From the NCBI RefSeq assembly GCF_005221325.1, contig NZ_CP039892.1:1-64000 (forward strand): DNA of 64,000 nucleotides, written 5' to 3'. How positions within the stretch are numbered: position 1 is the stretch's first letter; each line of letters starts with the position of its first letter. Both the position numbers and the translations under genes were made by a program. The notes under the pieces are model-generated. The model worked only from the letters and a program-made list of their open reading frames with translations. It had not been told where the DNA came from and searched no databases. The DNA comes from Agrobacterium tumefaciens. GTDB lineage: Bacteria; Pseudomonadota; Alphaproteobacteria; Rhizobiales; Rhizobiaceae. This document shows, piece after piece, positions 52,195 through 61,402 of the stretch.

Positions 52195-52727
52195 TGGGCT
52201 GCCTTCTGCGCGCGCTGATTTGCTTCGCGGCTCAGCGCGATCGACGGATGCTGCACGTCCTTGAACTGCCAAAGACCGGCTTTATTCTGCTGCGCCATCT
52301 GCTCAGCGACAGAATATGGAACGTGATACGGGAGACCGTCGGTCTTCAATGCTGCAAAGGCGTAACCGCTGCTCACCAGAACTTGGGCCAGGTCAAGGCG
52401 CTGGTTTCCTACGGTGGCGTAGCAGATCACATAAGAGATGTTGTTGGTCTTCGCGACGGGCGCGCAAATCGGCTTCGTATCTTTGATATACGCCGCGAGA
52501 ACAGCTAGAGACGCCTCACCGCAATCCTTCTGGTTGCCATGAGCGTCCGTATAGTTCGTTCCACGCAAGCACGACTGGATGCCGTACAAACGGAAGCGTT
52601 CGCCGTTTGAAACCCAGGTATCACCGGTTTCGAGCGTGATACCCGGCTGAAGATCAAAATAGCCTTCCGGGGCCGCCAGCGATGAGGTCGGCAGCAAGGC
52701 CGCGATAACTAACGCGACCTTTCTCAT
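52191..52727 (-). CDS. Exported SNase-fold protein 2 (degenerate)
   Basis: A 178-residue protein with a signal peptide (to about SLAAP). FRLYGIQSCLRGTNY replaces the catalytic RxxxIDAPE segment, and the Glu is missing. GLWQFKDVQHP resembles the end of the domain. It is linked by ATGA overlaps to both neighbours. It is likely a binding protein rather than a nuclease. Confidence 0.55.
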   Translation of the reverse strand: MRKVALVIAALLPTSSLAAPEGYFDLQPGITLETGDTWVSNGERFRLYGIQSCLRGTNYTDAHGNQKDCGEASLAVLAAYIKDTKPICAPVAKTNNISYVICYATVGNQRLDLAQVLVSSGYAFAALKTDGLPYHVPYSVAEQMAQQNKAGLWQFKDVQHPSIALSREANQRAQKAAQ

Positions 52728-53332
52728 TGAGCCTTGACCCGAGGATCGGCCCACATGCCAAAGTTCCCTTTTACACCGATCTGCTCGGCCTCTTGAAGAT
52801 CGGGGCGCTCAAACGAACCGTCCTGCTTCTTAGTGAGGCGAACAGCACCGAGAGAGAGAAGCTGCTCTTCCAAGTTATCGACACTGTCCAGTGAGCCGGG
52901 GTAATTATAGTAGCCGTAGCACGTTGCGTTCTGCGTCGGGGCACTTTGCTCACTCAGAAAGGCTCGGCAAAACAAAACCTTTGGGCTTTGCAACATAGTC
53001 TGTAGCTGCGTCACTCCGAAATCTTCGCAGGTGCCGGCATAATCTTCCTGCCGGTTAACGAGATCCCCTTTGCACGGCTGTATACCGTAGAGATGCAGGG
53101 TGGTTTTCTCGTCCACTTTGAAGTCCGTGGGCGAAACAGCCTTGAAGCCGGTGGCCGTAGCAAAGCCCTTCCGGTTCACGGCTTTACCACCGCCGTCATA
53201 ATACTCGACTACAAGAACGGTCTTGCCCGGAGAGGCGAGGGACCGAATGTAATCCTTGTTGATTGCGGGAGCCGCAAACGCCTGTGTTGCCAATACGCAA
53301 CTAGCGAGTGCGGTAAGGATGGTCCTATTCAT
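52724..53332 (-). CDS. Exported SNase-fold protein 3 (degenerate)
   Basis: A 202-residue protein with a signal peptide (to about QAFAA). TTLHLYGIQPCKGDL matches the same place in protein 2 and lacks catalytic residues. It ends FGMWADPRVKAQ. It is the first gene of the operon divergent from virB. Confidence 0.5.
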   Translation of the reverse strand: MNRTILTALASCVLATQAFAAPAINKDYIRSLASPGKTVLVVEYYDGGGKAVNRKGFATATGFKAVSPTDFKVDEKTTLHLYGIQPCKGDLVNRQEDYAGTCEDFGVTQLQTMLQSPKVLFCRAFLSEQSAPTQNATCYGYYNYPGSLDSVDNLEEQLLSLGAVRLTKKQDGSFERPDLQEAEQIGVKGNFGMWADPRVKAQ

Positions 53333-53491
53333 GTTTCTAGCCCTAACCATCTTGGTACACCGGGATTCCCTTGCAAAAGGGGGTTTATCACTGGTTCGAA
53401 AACTTGTAAGTCTGAACCAAATCGGTATCTTGCAGACACCAACTTAATCGGTTTTCGTTGCAATCACAACACCGTTGGTCAGGTGGGGACG
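53333..53491. promoter_or_regulatory. Divergent promoter of the virB and accessory operons
   Basis: Operator-like words CCATCTTGGTA (53347-53357) and CCAAATCGGTA (53417-53427) resemble the XRE operator at 1696-1714. They lie between the two divergent operons. Control of transfer genes by the XRE regulator is inferred. Confidence 0.45.
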
Positions 53492-54469
53492 ATGTTAAAA
53501 AGGGCTAGGATTACAAGCTTTCGCAGCAAGAAAGCCTTGGTTGGATCGGCGCTTCTCTCGCTGTATGCGTCGCACCACGCCTATACCCAAGATGGGGGTA
53601 TAAATACCCAATCTCTCAACAATACCAACGTTTCCACACAATCCGAGCAAGCGGTACTTGCAACGAATTTTGCGGCCAGATGGGGTGACGAACCAAGCGC
53701 GACAAAAGAATTCGTGCTTGGCAGAGATGGAGTTGTGAAGGATGCTCGGGCCGCCGAAACGGCCGAAAACCCGCAACGGCTCAACAATTCGAATGTATCT
53801 AAAATTGGCGCAGAGACGAGCGCCTATTTTCACGTCATCGAGGAGGAGGAGGCTCCTCCGGTTACCGGCCGACCAACCGGTTCACTTAGCCAAATTGGGG
53901 TAGTAGGACCAGACGACCAGCAGATTTCCGGCGTCGCCAAATGCGGCCCGTCGCCGCTATCGCCCGACGAAATCAAAGCTTTGGTTGTATCGACAGCCAA
54001 AAGGCATGGCGTCGACGAGGCCTTTGCAACGGCGATTGCCTGGGCGGAGAGCAGGTTCGATCAGGACCGCAATTCACCCAAGGGCGCTCGCGGTCCTATG
54101 CAGTTGATCCCCGGCACAGCCGAACGGTTCCGTGTTGCCGATGTCTGTGATCCTGCACAGAACATCGAAGGTGGTGTGAAGTATCTGCGCTTCCTTCTTG
54201 ATGAGTTCCAGAACCCGTTGCTTGTGGCGGCTGCATACAACAGCGGAGAGAACCGAATTTACGAATATGGCGGCGTGCCTCCGTTCCAAGAGACGGTCGG
54301 CTATGTCGCAAAAGTAGTCAATTTTCAGCTTGGCCTTCCAATGCCCTCGGGCAAGCGGAAAGCCGGAAATGTCGTTCGCGATGTAGCGGCGACCAATTCA
54401 GACGGCGGTGCTGGGGTCATCGCTGTGCAGAAGTCCGGCAAGTTTGTCGGCGGCGTGATGCATTTCTAA
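53492..54469 (+). CDS. virB1: VirB1-like lytic transglycosylase
   Basis: A 325-residue exported protein. A signal sequence (about 10-33) is followed by a long linker and the transglycosylase domain (about 155-290), with AIAWAESRFDQDRNSPKGAR, GPMQLIPGTA and AAYNSGENRIYEYGG. The Glu of AESRF is catalytic. It opens peptidoglycan for the secretion channel. It starts at ATG 53492 with AGGTGGGG upstream. Confidence 0.85.
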   Translation: MLKRARITSFRSKKALVGSALLSLYASHHAYTQDGGINTQSLNNTNVSTQSEQAVLATNFAARWGDEPSATKEFVLGRDGVVKDARAAETAENPQRLNNSNVSKIGAETSAYFHVIEEEEAPPVTGRPTGSLSQIGVVGPDDQQISGVAKCGPSPLSPDEIKALVVSTAKRHGVDEAFATAIAWAESRFDQDRNSPKGARGPMQLIPGTAERFRVADVCDPAQNIEGGVKYLRFLLDEFQNPLLVAAAYNSGENRIYEYGGVPPFQETVGYVAKVVNFQLGLPMPSGKRKAGNVVRDVAATNSDGGAGVIAVQKSGKFVGGVMHF

Positions 54470-54479
54470 GGAGAGATAG

Positions 54480-54842
54480 ATGAAGAACATGGTTCCGGAC
54501 GCACAGTCCACGGCATTCAAGACGATCGCCCTGCTCGGCACTTTTGCCATCCTTCAGGTCGTAAGCGCTGATCTGGCGATGGCGCAGGGCACAGGCGGCG
54601 GAAGCGGTGGAGCATTCGGCCCGCTTCAAACTGCCGTTCAGATGATTGTCGACTTCATCACCGGCCCGTTCGGTCGTCTGATGGCGATCATTGCAGTTAT
54701 CGGCCTCGGCTTCCTTGCCTTCGCCGGCCGCCTTTCTTGGTTCACGGCTGGTGCGGTCGTCATCGGTATCGGCCTTGTCTTCGGCGCTCCCGCGATCGTT
54801 GACCAGATGATTTCGTCTGTCGGCGGAAGCGGCGGCAACTAA
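54480..54842 (+). CDS. virB2: VirB2-like pilin
   Basis: A 120-residue protein. A long signal peptide ending near AMAQG is followed by a Gly-rich stretch and two hydrophobic helices (about 50-75 and 80-105). This is the pattern of VirB2 pilin subunits. GGAGAG precedes the ATG. Confidence 0.85.
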   Translation: MKNMVPDAQSTAFKTIALLGTFAILQVVSADLAMAQGTGGGSGGAFGPLQTAVQMIVDFITGPFGRLMAIIAVIGLGFLAFAGRLSWFTAGAVVIGIGLVFGAPAIVDQMISSVGGSGGN

Positions 54843-54843
54843 A

Positions 54844-55143
54844 ATGAGCGAGTTTCAGGACGAAAAGCCCACGCTTACGCCACTGGTGATCGGGTTGACC
54901 CGATCGCCAACGCTTTGGGGCGTGCCGTATATGGCTGTCGTCCTGATCGTCGGCGTGACCATCATCGGATGGCTCGCGACAAATCACCTTGCGGCTCTGC
55001 TCATTGCGCCCGTCGCTTACCTCGCCCTTTTCACCATTTGCACCTGGGACGCCAAGATCCTCGATGTTCTGCAGGTCACATCACGCAAGACGCCGCGCAC
55101 TCCAAACAAGAAATTTTGGGGCACCAACTCGTACGGACCATAA
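54844..55143 (+). CDS. virB3: VirB3-like protein
   Basis: A 99-residue protein. LTPLVIGLTRSPTLWGVPY and two hydrophobic helices (about 28-65) are typical of VirB3, which works at the inner membrane with VirB4. It starts one base after virB2. Confidence 0.85.
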   Translation: MSEFQDEKPTLTPLVIGLTRSPTLWGVPYMAVVLIVGVTIIGWLATNHLAALLIAPVAYLALFTICTWDAKILDVLQVTSRKTPRTPNKKFWGTNSYGP

Positions 55144-55146
55144 CGC

Positions 55147-57603
55147 ATGCTGAAAGTCGTCAAAGAAGAACTTGGCTTTGGAAAGGTCGCTGGCAGTGAG
55201 CGGCCTATGTCCGTTCATATTCCCTATATGCGCCACGTGTCCGATACTGTGATCAGCCTCGAAAATGGTTCGCTGATCAGTGTCATCAAGCTCGACGGCC
55301 TGTTTTTCCAGACGGAGGATCAAGCGGAACTGAACATGCGTTCTGTGGTGCAAAACACCATGATCCGCGCGCTTGGATCCAGCCGTTACTCCCTGTGGTC
55401 AACGGTTATCCGCCGTGAAGTTGAGACAGAAATCGGCGGCGCTTTCGATCAGTCATTCTGCGAAGCTCTCAACGACCGCTATATGGATCAGCTGCGCAAG
55501 AAGCGCATGTTCACCAATGAGATCTACCTAACGATCGTGCGTTCTGGAATGCGCGGCGCATTGGGTCTTGGCGACTCTCTCAAGAGGATCTTCACGCAGT
55601 CGAACAAGGATGCAAAGGCTCAGGCTACCCGCGAAGACGTGACCGACCTCGAAGAGCTGATCGGCAACATCGTGCGCGAGCTTGGAAAATATGGCGCTCG
55701 CCCCCTCGGTATCACTTACCGCAAAAAGTCGGATGACACCGCCCGGGTCGAGGGTCAGGAAGACGAAAGCAAGGGCGAACCCTATTCCGAACCCTGCGAA
55801 TTTTTCAATTCCATCCTGACCTGCGGCGTACCCCGGAAAATGCGGCTTCCTCGCATGGGTATCCGTAATTTCGTGGGTACATCGCGGCTCCATTTCTCGA
55901 AGAGAACGCTTCAGGCACAGGGCCCGGTAGACGAAGACAACCGATATGCAGCCCTGTTGTCGATCAAGGAATATCCGCCGTTCACGGGGCCGGGCATGCT
56001 GGATGGCCTCCTGCAGGTCAATCACGAGTTCATCCTGACGCAATCTTTCACGTTGGCCGACAAGCCAATTGCGCAGGAAAGGATCACCCGCCTTCAAAGA
56101 CAGATTCGCGCGTCGGACGAGGCCGGCAGCTCGGTCGAATCCGACATCAATTTCGCGCTGGATAGCATGATGAATCAGGAGGCCGTTTTCGGCTTCCATC
56201 ATTTTTCGCTGCTTTGCGTGAACCGTGATTTGGAAGGTCTTAGCCGTTGCGTGTCCGAGCTTGGCGCTTGCCTAACGGACATGAACATCAACTGGCTTCG
56301 CGAAGACCTCAATGTAGAGGCCGCTTTTTGGGCTCAGCTGCCGGGAAATCACTCGTACATCGCTCGCAAGGCAATGCTCTCAAGCTCGAATTTCTCGGGC
56401 CTTTCCTCGATGCACAATTTTGCCAGCGGACAGGCTGAGCGTACCCATTGGGGCCTTCCGATCACGATCTTGGAAACCACGTCGCAGACCCCGTACTGGT
56501 TCAACTTTCACCGTCGCGACATCGGCCACTTCACTGTAACCGGACCGACAGGCTCGGGTAAAACTGTTGGCTTGAGCTTCCTGCTGGCTCAGGCCATGCG
56601 CGTATCACCTACCCCTCGCGCTGTCTTTTTCGATAAGGACCGCGGAGCGGAAATCTTCGTTCGTGCGATTGGCGGCTCTTACGAGATTTTGTCACCGGGA
56701 ACGCCTACCGGCTTCAATCCGCTGCAACTGCCAAACAATGGCCCGAACCGCGAATTCTTACAACGGCTGCTGAAATCCATGCTCGGCGGCCGTGATCGCG
56801 ACTTTACCCAGGAAGATGAAGACACGCTTGAACGCGCGATCATTCGCCTGATGGAAGAGCCTGCGGCTCAGCGCAATCTTACGAACCTTGCAAACCTGCT
56901 CGTAGGTCGGTCAAGGGCGGATGCAAACGACTTGGCCGCGCGTATGCGCCCCTGGATCGAAGGCGAAAAGGCATGGCTTTTCAACGCTCAGCACGATGTA
57001 TTGTCGTTCTCTGGTCGCAGCGTTTTCGGGTTCGATATGACAAACATCCTCGGCAACGAGGAATTGCGCACTCCCGCGCTGATGTACCTGTATCACCGCC
57101 TTGACGAGTTGCTCGACGGTAACCCGGTCATGTTCTTCATGGACGAAGGCTGGCAACTTCTCATGGATGAGACGTTTAGCCACTTCATTGTCGATAAGAT
57201 GAAAACGATCCGTAAGCTCAACGGTATCGTAGGATTCGGCACGCAGTCAGCGGCCGACATCACAAAATCGAAGGTATCTCACACGTTGATCGAGCAGTCC
57301 TCGACGAACATCCATTTCCCGAACCCGCGTGCGGATGAAGAAAGCTACATCAAGCGGTTCGGGCTGACGGTGAAGGAATTCAACTTCATCAAAAATACCC
57401 CGCCAGAGAAGCGAACCTTTCTCATCAAGCACGGCAATGACTCCGTCATCGCTCGGCTCGATCTGTCGAGCATGCCTGATCTTGTGAAAGTTCTGTCGGG
57501 CCGCAAGGAAACGATCGAAGAGTGTGCCGCACTTCGCGCACAGTATGGAGACGAGCCCGAAAACTGGCTGGCAAAATTCTGCGGATGGGAGAAGGCTGAA
57601 TGA
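55147..57603 (+). CDS. virB4: VirB4-family ATPase
   Basis: An 818-residue ATPase. The N-terminal CagE/VirB4 domain covers about 1-420. Walker A GPTGSGKT is at 466-473, Walker B VMFFMDEGW at about 661-669, and SLATQSAAD-like GFGTQSAADI near 698. It powers assembly and transfer at the inner membrane. Its stop overlaps the next ATG (ATGA). Confidence 0.95.
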   Translation: MLKVVKEELGFGKVAGSERPMSVHIPYMRHVSDTVISLENGSLISVIKLDGLFFQTEDQAELNMRSVVQNTMIRALGSSRYSLWSTVIRREVETEIGGAFDQSFCEALNDRYMDQLRKKRMFTNEIYLTIVRSGMRGALGLGDSLKRIFTQSNKDAKAQATREDVTDLEELIGNIVRELGKYGARPLGITYRKKSDDTARVEGQEDESKGEPYSEPCEFFNSILTCGVPRKMRLPRMGIRNFVGTSRLHFSKRTLQAQGPVDEDNRYAALLSIKEYPPFTGPGMLDGLLQVNHEFILTQSFTLADKPIAQERITRLQRQIRASDEAGSSVESDINFALDSMMNQEAVFGFHHFSLLCVNRDLEGLSRCVSELGACLTDMNINWLREDLNVEAAFWAQLPGNHSYIARKAMLSSSNFSGLSSMHNFASGQAERTHWGLPITILETTSQTPYWFNFHRRDIGHFTVTGPTGSGKTVGLSFLLAQAMRVSPTPRAVFFDKDRGAEIFVRAIGGSYEILSPGTPTGFNPLQLPNNGPNREFLQRLLKSMLGGRDRDFTQEDEDTLERAIIRLMEEPAAQRNLTNLANLLVGRSRADANDLAARMRPWIEGEKAWLFNAQHDVLSFSGRSVFGFDMTNILGNEELRTPALMYLYHRLDELLDGNPVMFFMDEGWQLLMDETFSHFIVDKMKTIRKLNGIVGFGTQSAADITKSKVSHTLIEQSSTNIHFPNPRADEESYIKRFGLTVKEFNFIKNTPPEKRTFLIKHGNDSVIARLDLSSMPDLVKVLSGRKETIEECAALRAQYGDEPENWLAKFCGWEKAE

Positions 57604-58697
57604 GAAAAAGTCCCACTCTGGTGCTGCTCGCTGCAGCTCTTTCAATGAGCGCCCCAGGCGCAGGCTATACACAGGTTCCAATCACCGACGCTGCCCTTAC
57701 GGGTTCTGATGCCGGCCGGAAAGGCACAACAGAAAAGATTGAGGAGACGGACAAAAAACGTCACACGGTCAGCACCAGTGTTACCTGCTCGATGTATAAA
57801 AAGGGCAAGGGTGGCGATGCACCGTCTGCGGCACAAGCGAACCCGGAAATTGTGGGGTTGGTAAAACGCGTCGCGGCCGAAGAAGGCGTTGACGAAACGC
57901 TTTTCATGTCGCTCGTCTATCAGGAGAGCCGTTTCAATCCTTGCGCGAAGTCTCCGGTAGGAGCAACCGGGCTTTCGCAGCTTATGCCGGGAACGGCAAA
58001 GGATCTTGGTGTCGACCCGCACAATGTCGAAGACAATCTGCGTGGCGGCGCTCGTTATCTGAAACAGCAGCTTAAGCGTTTCAACGGAAATACGAACCTT
58101 GCGTTAGCGGCCTACAACGCAGGTCCTGGGAACGTCCAGAAATATGGCGGCATTCCGCCGTTCAAGGAAACGCAGGGCTACGTCGCCAGCATCACCAAAC
58201 AGTGGATGCCCCAATTCGGCGGCGCTGACACATCGAATATCCCGATGAATTACGGTGGCGGAACCACCGGATACAGCGGCGCTCGCGACACCTCAATGAA
58301 TGCCATGGCAACAAGCCAGTCCATCACGGAAAGCAGTGGCAACGTCGCATCGTGGATGCAACAGCTCGGCCAGATGCAGACCGGGACAATCCAAGACAGT
58401 TGGGACCAGAATTCCGGCGCACGCAACGCCAATCTCGAGATGATGAACCAGGTCATTCGCCTCGGCGCGACCATGGCAGAATTGATCAATTCCAAGAACG
58501 CCATGAACCTCAGCGAGCGTTCAGGTGCCTCCCGTACCAATACCCCCAAGAAGGATGAGAAAGACAAAGAAACTGTCGATCTCTGCAATGCCCAGCAAAC
58601 CCCCGAGCAAAATCTTGAATGGAATGAAGCCGAACAGGCTTGTGTCCAGAAGAGAGCAAGGGCGTCCGAAACGAAACTGATGTTGAGTGCTCAATAA
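57600..58697 (+). CDS. Second lytic transglycosylase, with VirB5-like N-terminus
   Basis: A 365-residue exported protein. After the signal peptide, YTQVPITDAALTGSDAGRKG resembles the mature start of VirB5 (AQVPTIDNANL). The transglycosylase domain (about 80-200) has SLVYQESRFNPCAKSPVGAT, SQLMPGTA and AAYNAGPGNVQKYGG with the catalytic Glu. The C-terminal part (about 240-365) is Gln/Asn-rich and helical. It sits between virB4 and virB5, so it may be a VirB5-transglycosylase hybrid. This second enzyme in one operon is unusual. Confidence 0.8.
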   Translation: MRKSPTLVLLAAALSMSAPGAGYTQVPITDAALTGSDAGRKGTTEKIEETDKKRHTVSTSVTCSMYKKGKGGDAPSAAQANPEIVGLVKRVAAEEGVDETLFMSLVYQESRFNPCAKSPVGATGLSQLMPGTAKDLGVDPHNVEDNLRGGARYLKQQLKRFNGNTNLALAAYNAGPGNVQKYGGIPPFKETQGYVASITKQWMPQFGGADTSNIPMNYGGGTTGYSGARDTSMNAMATSQSITESSGNVASWMQQLGQMQTGTIQDSWDQNSGARNANLEMMNQVIRLGATMAELINSKNAMNLSERSGASRTNTPKKDEKDKETVDLCNAQQTPEQNLEWNEAEQACVQKRARASETKLMLSAQ

Positions 58698-58710
58698 AAG
58701 GAGAATTGCC

Positions 58711-59409
58711 ATGAAAAAGACGATCCTAACGGCGTTTTCGCTGGCTCTGGCTTCAACCGCATATGCTCAGGTCCCGACGATCGACAATGCCAACCTGAAA
58801 ATCGCTCAGGAAACCTCGAAAACCACGACGAACATCCTTGATACAAACAAGGAGGTACTGAAGACCGTCGAAGAAACCCTCAAGGCCGTCACTGGTGACC
58901 GTGGCAGCGTGCAAAGCCCGATGCAGAACCTTGCGGTTGGCAACGGTTTCAGTGTGTCTCAGATGCCGTCGTTTGACAGCATCATGGGCGGCGGCGTGCC
59001 GAACTTCGGCGGCATGGGCGGCGATATCGGCAAGATCGCTTCGACATTCCTCAATGGCTTGCAGCTGGTCAAAAACCTTTCTGGCAAAGCAGACAGCAAC
59101 TTTGCCGGCGATAAGTCCTATGAGGAAGTGATGAACACCGTTCTCGGTGTTGCGGCCCTCGTGACAGGATCCAACCAGGCTGTGCAGCAGCGCACACAGG
59201 CTTTCACCCAGGCCGGACAACAGATCGGCAAGGCGGAAGACATCAAGGGCTCGATCGACCAAAACACGCAGCTTCAGGTTCAGTCCGGCCTTGTGCTGAA
59301 CGAAATGATCGGCGTGATGAACGGTACAGTTCAATCGCTCAACGCTCAGAACCAGCAGCGCCTTGTTGATATCTCGAACTCCAAGAAGGCGATGACCTAC
59401 GGTGAGTGA
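58711..59409 (+). CDS. virB5: VirB5-like minor pilin
   Basis: A 232-residue exported protein. The signal peptide is cleaved near TAYAQ, followed by VPTIDNANLKIAQETSKTTT and long helices with NQAVQQRTQAF. This is the VirB5 pattern; it acts at the pilus tip. AAGGAG precedes ATG 58711. Confidence 0.85.
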   Translation: MKKTILTAFSLALASTAYAQVPTIDNANLKIAQETSKTTTNILDTNKEVLKTVEETLKAVTGDRGSVQSPMQNLAVGNGFSVSQMPSFDSIMGGGVPNFGGMGGDIGKIASTFLNGLQLVKNLSGKADSNFAGDKSYEEVMNTVLGVAALVTGSNQAVQQRTQAFTQAGQQIGKAEDIKGSIDQNTQLQVQSGLVLNEMIGVMNGTVQSLNAQNQQRLVDISNSKKAMTYGE

Positions 59410-59629
59410 CGCATACTCTTTTTATGCCAAACTGGCTTTTGCAGCGACCGTAGCAGCCGGCCTTGCCGGCTGCGCCGGCGCTCCAAAAGAAAAGACGGCC
59501 CCCTGCAAGAGACCGGCGAACCTGACATCGTTCGTAGAAGACCCGCGTAAAGACTGCGGTTCGATGACGAGTGTTAACGGCGATCCGTCAGCTGCGCTCG
59601 CTGCAATCGACACGATGGCGGCCGAATAA
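59402..59629 (+). CDS. virB7: VirB7-like outer-membrane lipoprotein
   Basis: A 75-residue protein. The signal peptide ends in the lipobox GLAGC at about residues 20-24, followed by PCKRPANL and a small disulfide-capable tail. It is a VirB7 or entry-exclusion candidate. The GTG start overlaps the virB5 stop by eight bases. Confidence 0.7.
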   Translation: MSDAYSFYAKLAFAATVAAGLAGCAGAPKEKTAPCKRPANLTSFVEDPRKDCGSMTSVNGDPSAALAAIDTMAAE

Positions 59630-59643
59630 GGAACTGACGCGGC

Positions 59644-60672
59644 ATGGAAGATTTCCTCGGGGGTCTGCTCGATCGTATCGAACAGACCGGACAAAATTTC
59701 ACTCAGCAGGCTTATGGGGTAGTTGGCGGGCAGGTTGCGCCGCTGCTCACCGTGATGCTGATTGCGTATGTCGCGTACTATGGCTTGCAGTTGATCATGG
59801 GCACGGCGCGGGTGAGCGTAGGGGAAATCGTGAGCCGAGTGGTCCGCATGACCATCATCGTCGCGTTCGTCAGCTCCTGGGGCAACTTCAACACGTATTT
59901 CTATAGTTGGCTGAGCAATACCCCCGAAGATGTGGGGCGAGCGATTTTGAATGTCAGCAACACCGGGATCACTGAACCGACCAACGGTCTTTCGATGATC
60001 TGGGAGACAGCCAACAAGGCTGCGGGTGCCTTCGCAGAACAGGCGGGCTACTTCTCTGTTTTGCCTGCTATGGTGGGTTTTCTGATCATGGCGTTGACGG
60101 CCATCTTCATCGCCATTGCTTTGGCGATCCTGCTCCTGGCGAAAGTGATGATGTGGGTGCTGTTGGGAACGGCCCCCATCTTTATTGCCTGCCTTCTCTT
60201 TGCGCCCACCCGTAGCTACGGGATGGCTTGGTTTCAGAGCGTGCTCATGTACGCCCTTATGCCTCTGTTCGTTTACGTCATTGCCGCGTTTCTTATCTCT
60301 GCGATGGATCCCGAACTGACCAAGGTAACGGCCGCAGCGGACCAGCGTAGACTCCAGTTGGACGATGTCGCTGCATTCCTACTCCTATGCGCAGCCGGAG
60401 CATTTGTTCTCTTCAACATCCAGACACTTGCGCAGGGCATCACTGGCGGTGTGTCAGCAGGTATCGGGCAGATAGCACGCGCCGTTGGCGGCGTGACAGG
60501 CTTGAGCGCACCAGCAGCGATGCTAACCGGCGCGCGCAGCGCAGCCGGGACAGCAGGGAAAATCGGCATGGACGCTCGCGAGAGGACACATGCCGGAATG
60601 CGGGAAAATATACGGAATTCAAATGCGAGTGCGATGCAAAATCGCATCAGTAGCAACAGCGTGCCGAAGTAA
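59644..60672 (+). CDS. virB6: VirB6-like polytopic channel protein
   Basis: A 342-residue protein with about six membrane helices (roughly 30-50, 60-85, 125-180, 190-215 and 240-265). Hydrophilic ends and the motif MMWVLLGTAPIFIACLLF are typical of VirB6. It forms part of the inner-membrane channel. Confidence 0.85.
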   Translation: MEDFLGGLLDRIEQTGQNFTQQAYGVVGGQVAPLLTVMLIAYVAYYGLQLIMGTARVSVGEIVSRVVRMTIIVAFVSSWGNFNTYFYSWLSNTPEDVGRAILNVSNTGITEPTNGLSMIWETANKAAGAFAEQAGYFSVLPAMVGFLIMALTAIFIAIALAILLLAKVMMWVLLGTAPIFIACLLFAPTRSYGMAWFQSVLMYALMPLFVYVIAAFLISAMDPELTKVTAAADQRRLQLDDVAAFLLLCAAGAFVLFNIQTLAQGITGGVSAGIGQIARAVGGVTGLSAPAAMLTGARSAAGTAGKIGMDARERTHAGMRENIRNSNASAMQNRISSNSVPK

Positions 60673-60709
60673 CGGCAATCTGTTTCGAGAGGGATTTAAG
60701 GGCTAGACA

Positions 60710-61402
60710 ATGGCAGATAAGAATGAGGCTCTGCGGAGCTATTTTCAGGACGGGGACCGGTGGGAACAGGAAATCGTCAAAAAGGCGAAGCGTTCCAAAT
60801 CATTCGCATGGTTCATCACCTTGATCATGAGCGTCATCGCCCTGATGTCGATCGGCTCGTTGATGATGCTGGTGCCGTTGAAGAGCTTTGAGCCCTACAT
60901 CGTCGAGGTCGACAAGAACACAGGGTATGTTGAGGTCAAGACTGGCCTTACAAACGCCGGCAGTCTTACGGATCAACAGGCAGTCACCCAGGCAAACGTT
61001 GTACGATATATCCGCCATCGCGAAGGATATGATCCTTACAACATCCAGCAGAACTTCGGGATTGCCGCCCTCCTCTCGACCGGTGATGCGGCCCGGGAGC
61101 TTCAGGATTTGTGGAGTGCTGCGAACCCGAACAACCCCGGACGCAAGCTCGGCCGCAACAAAAAGATCACCGTCGACGTGAAGTCGGTCACGTTCCCGAA
61201 TGCAAGCACGGCACTGGTACGTTTTTCCACGACTGAAAGCAGTGACACGGACTCGATGACGCGACACTTCATCTCCGTAATCCGTTATCGTTATACCGAC
61301 ACCCCTCAGCGCAACGAATGGCGCTTCGAAAATCCGCTTGGCTTCCAGGTCTACAATTACCGTCGCGATCAGGAAACGGTCACGCCAGGAGCTGCAGGAT
61401 GA
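60710..61402 (+). CDS. virB8: VirB8-like inner-membrane protein
   Basis: A 230-residue protein: a short cytoplasmic N-terminus, a membrane helix (about 30-55) and a periplasmic VirB8 domain with PYIVEVDKNTGYVEV, YIRHREGYDPYN and LGFQVYNYRRDQE. It nucleates the channel. Its stop overlaps virB9 (ATGA). Confidence 0.9.
   Translation: MADKNEALRSYFQDGDRWEQEIVKKAKRSKSFAWFITLIMSVIALMSIGSLMMLVPLKSFEPYIVEVDKNTGYVEVKTGLTNAGSLTDQQAVTQANVVRYIRHREGYDPYNIQQNFGIAALLSTGDAARELQDLWSAANPNNPGRKLGRNKKITVDVKSVTFPNASTALVRFSTTESSDTDSMTRHFISVIRYRYTDTPQRNEWRFENPLGFQVYNYRRDQETVTPGAAG

Noticed and set aside
53093..53491. An N-terminal extension of VirB1 back to 53093
   Set aside because: The extra 133 residues run antisense through the SNase-fold gene and the divergent promoter. 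ATG 53492 gives a normal signal peptide.
55528..56202. A 224-codon minus-strand frame inside virB4
   Set aside because: Antisense to a certain gene with no ribosome site or domain.
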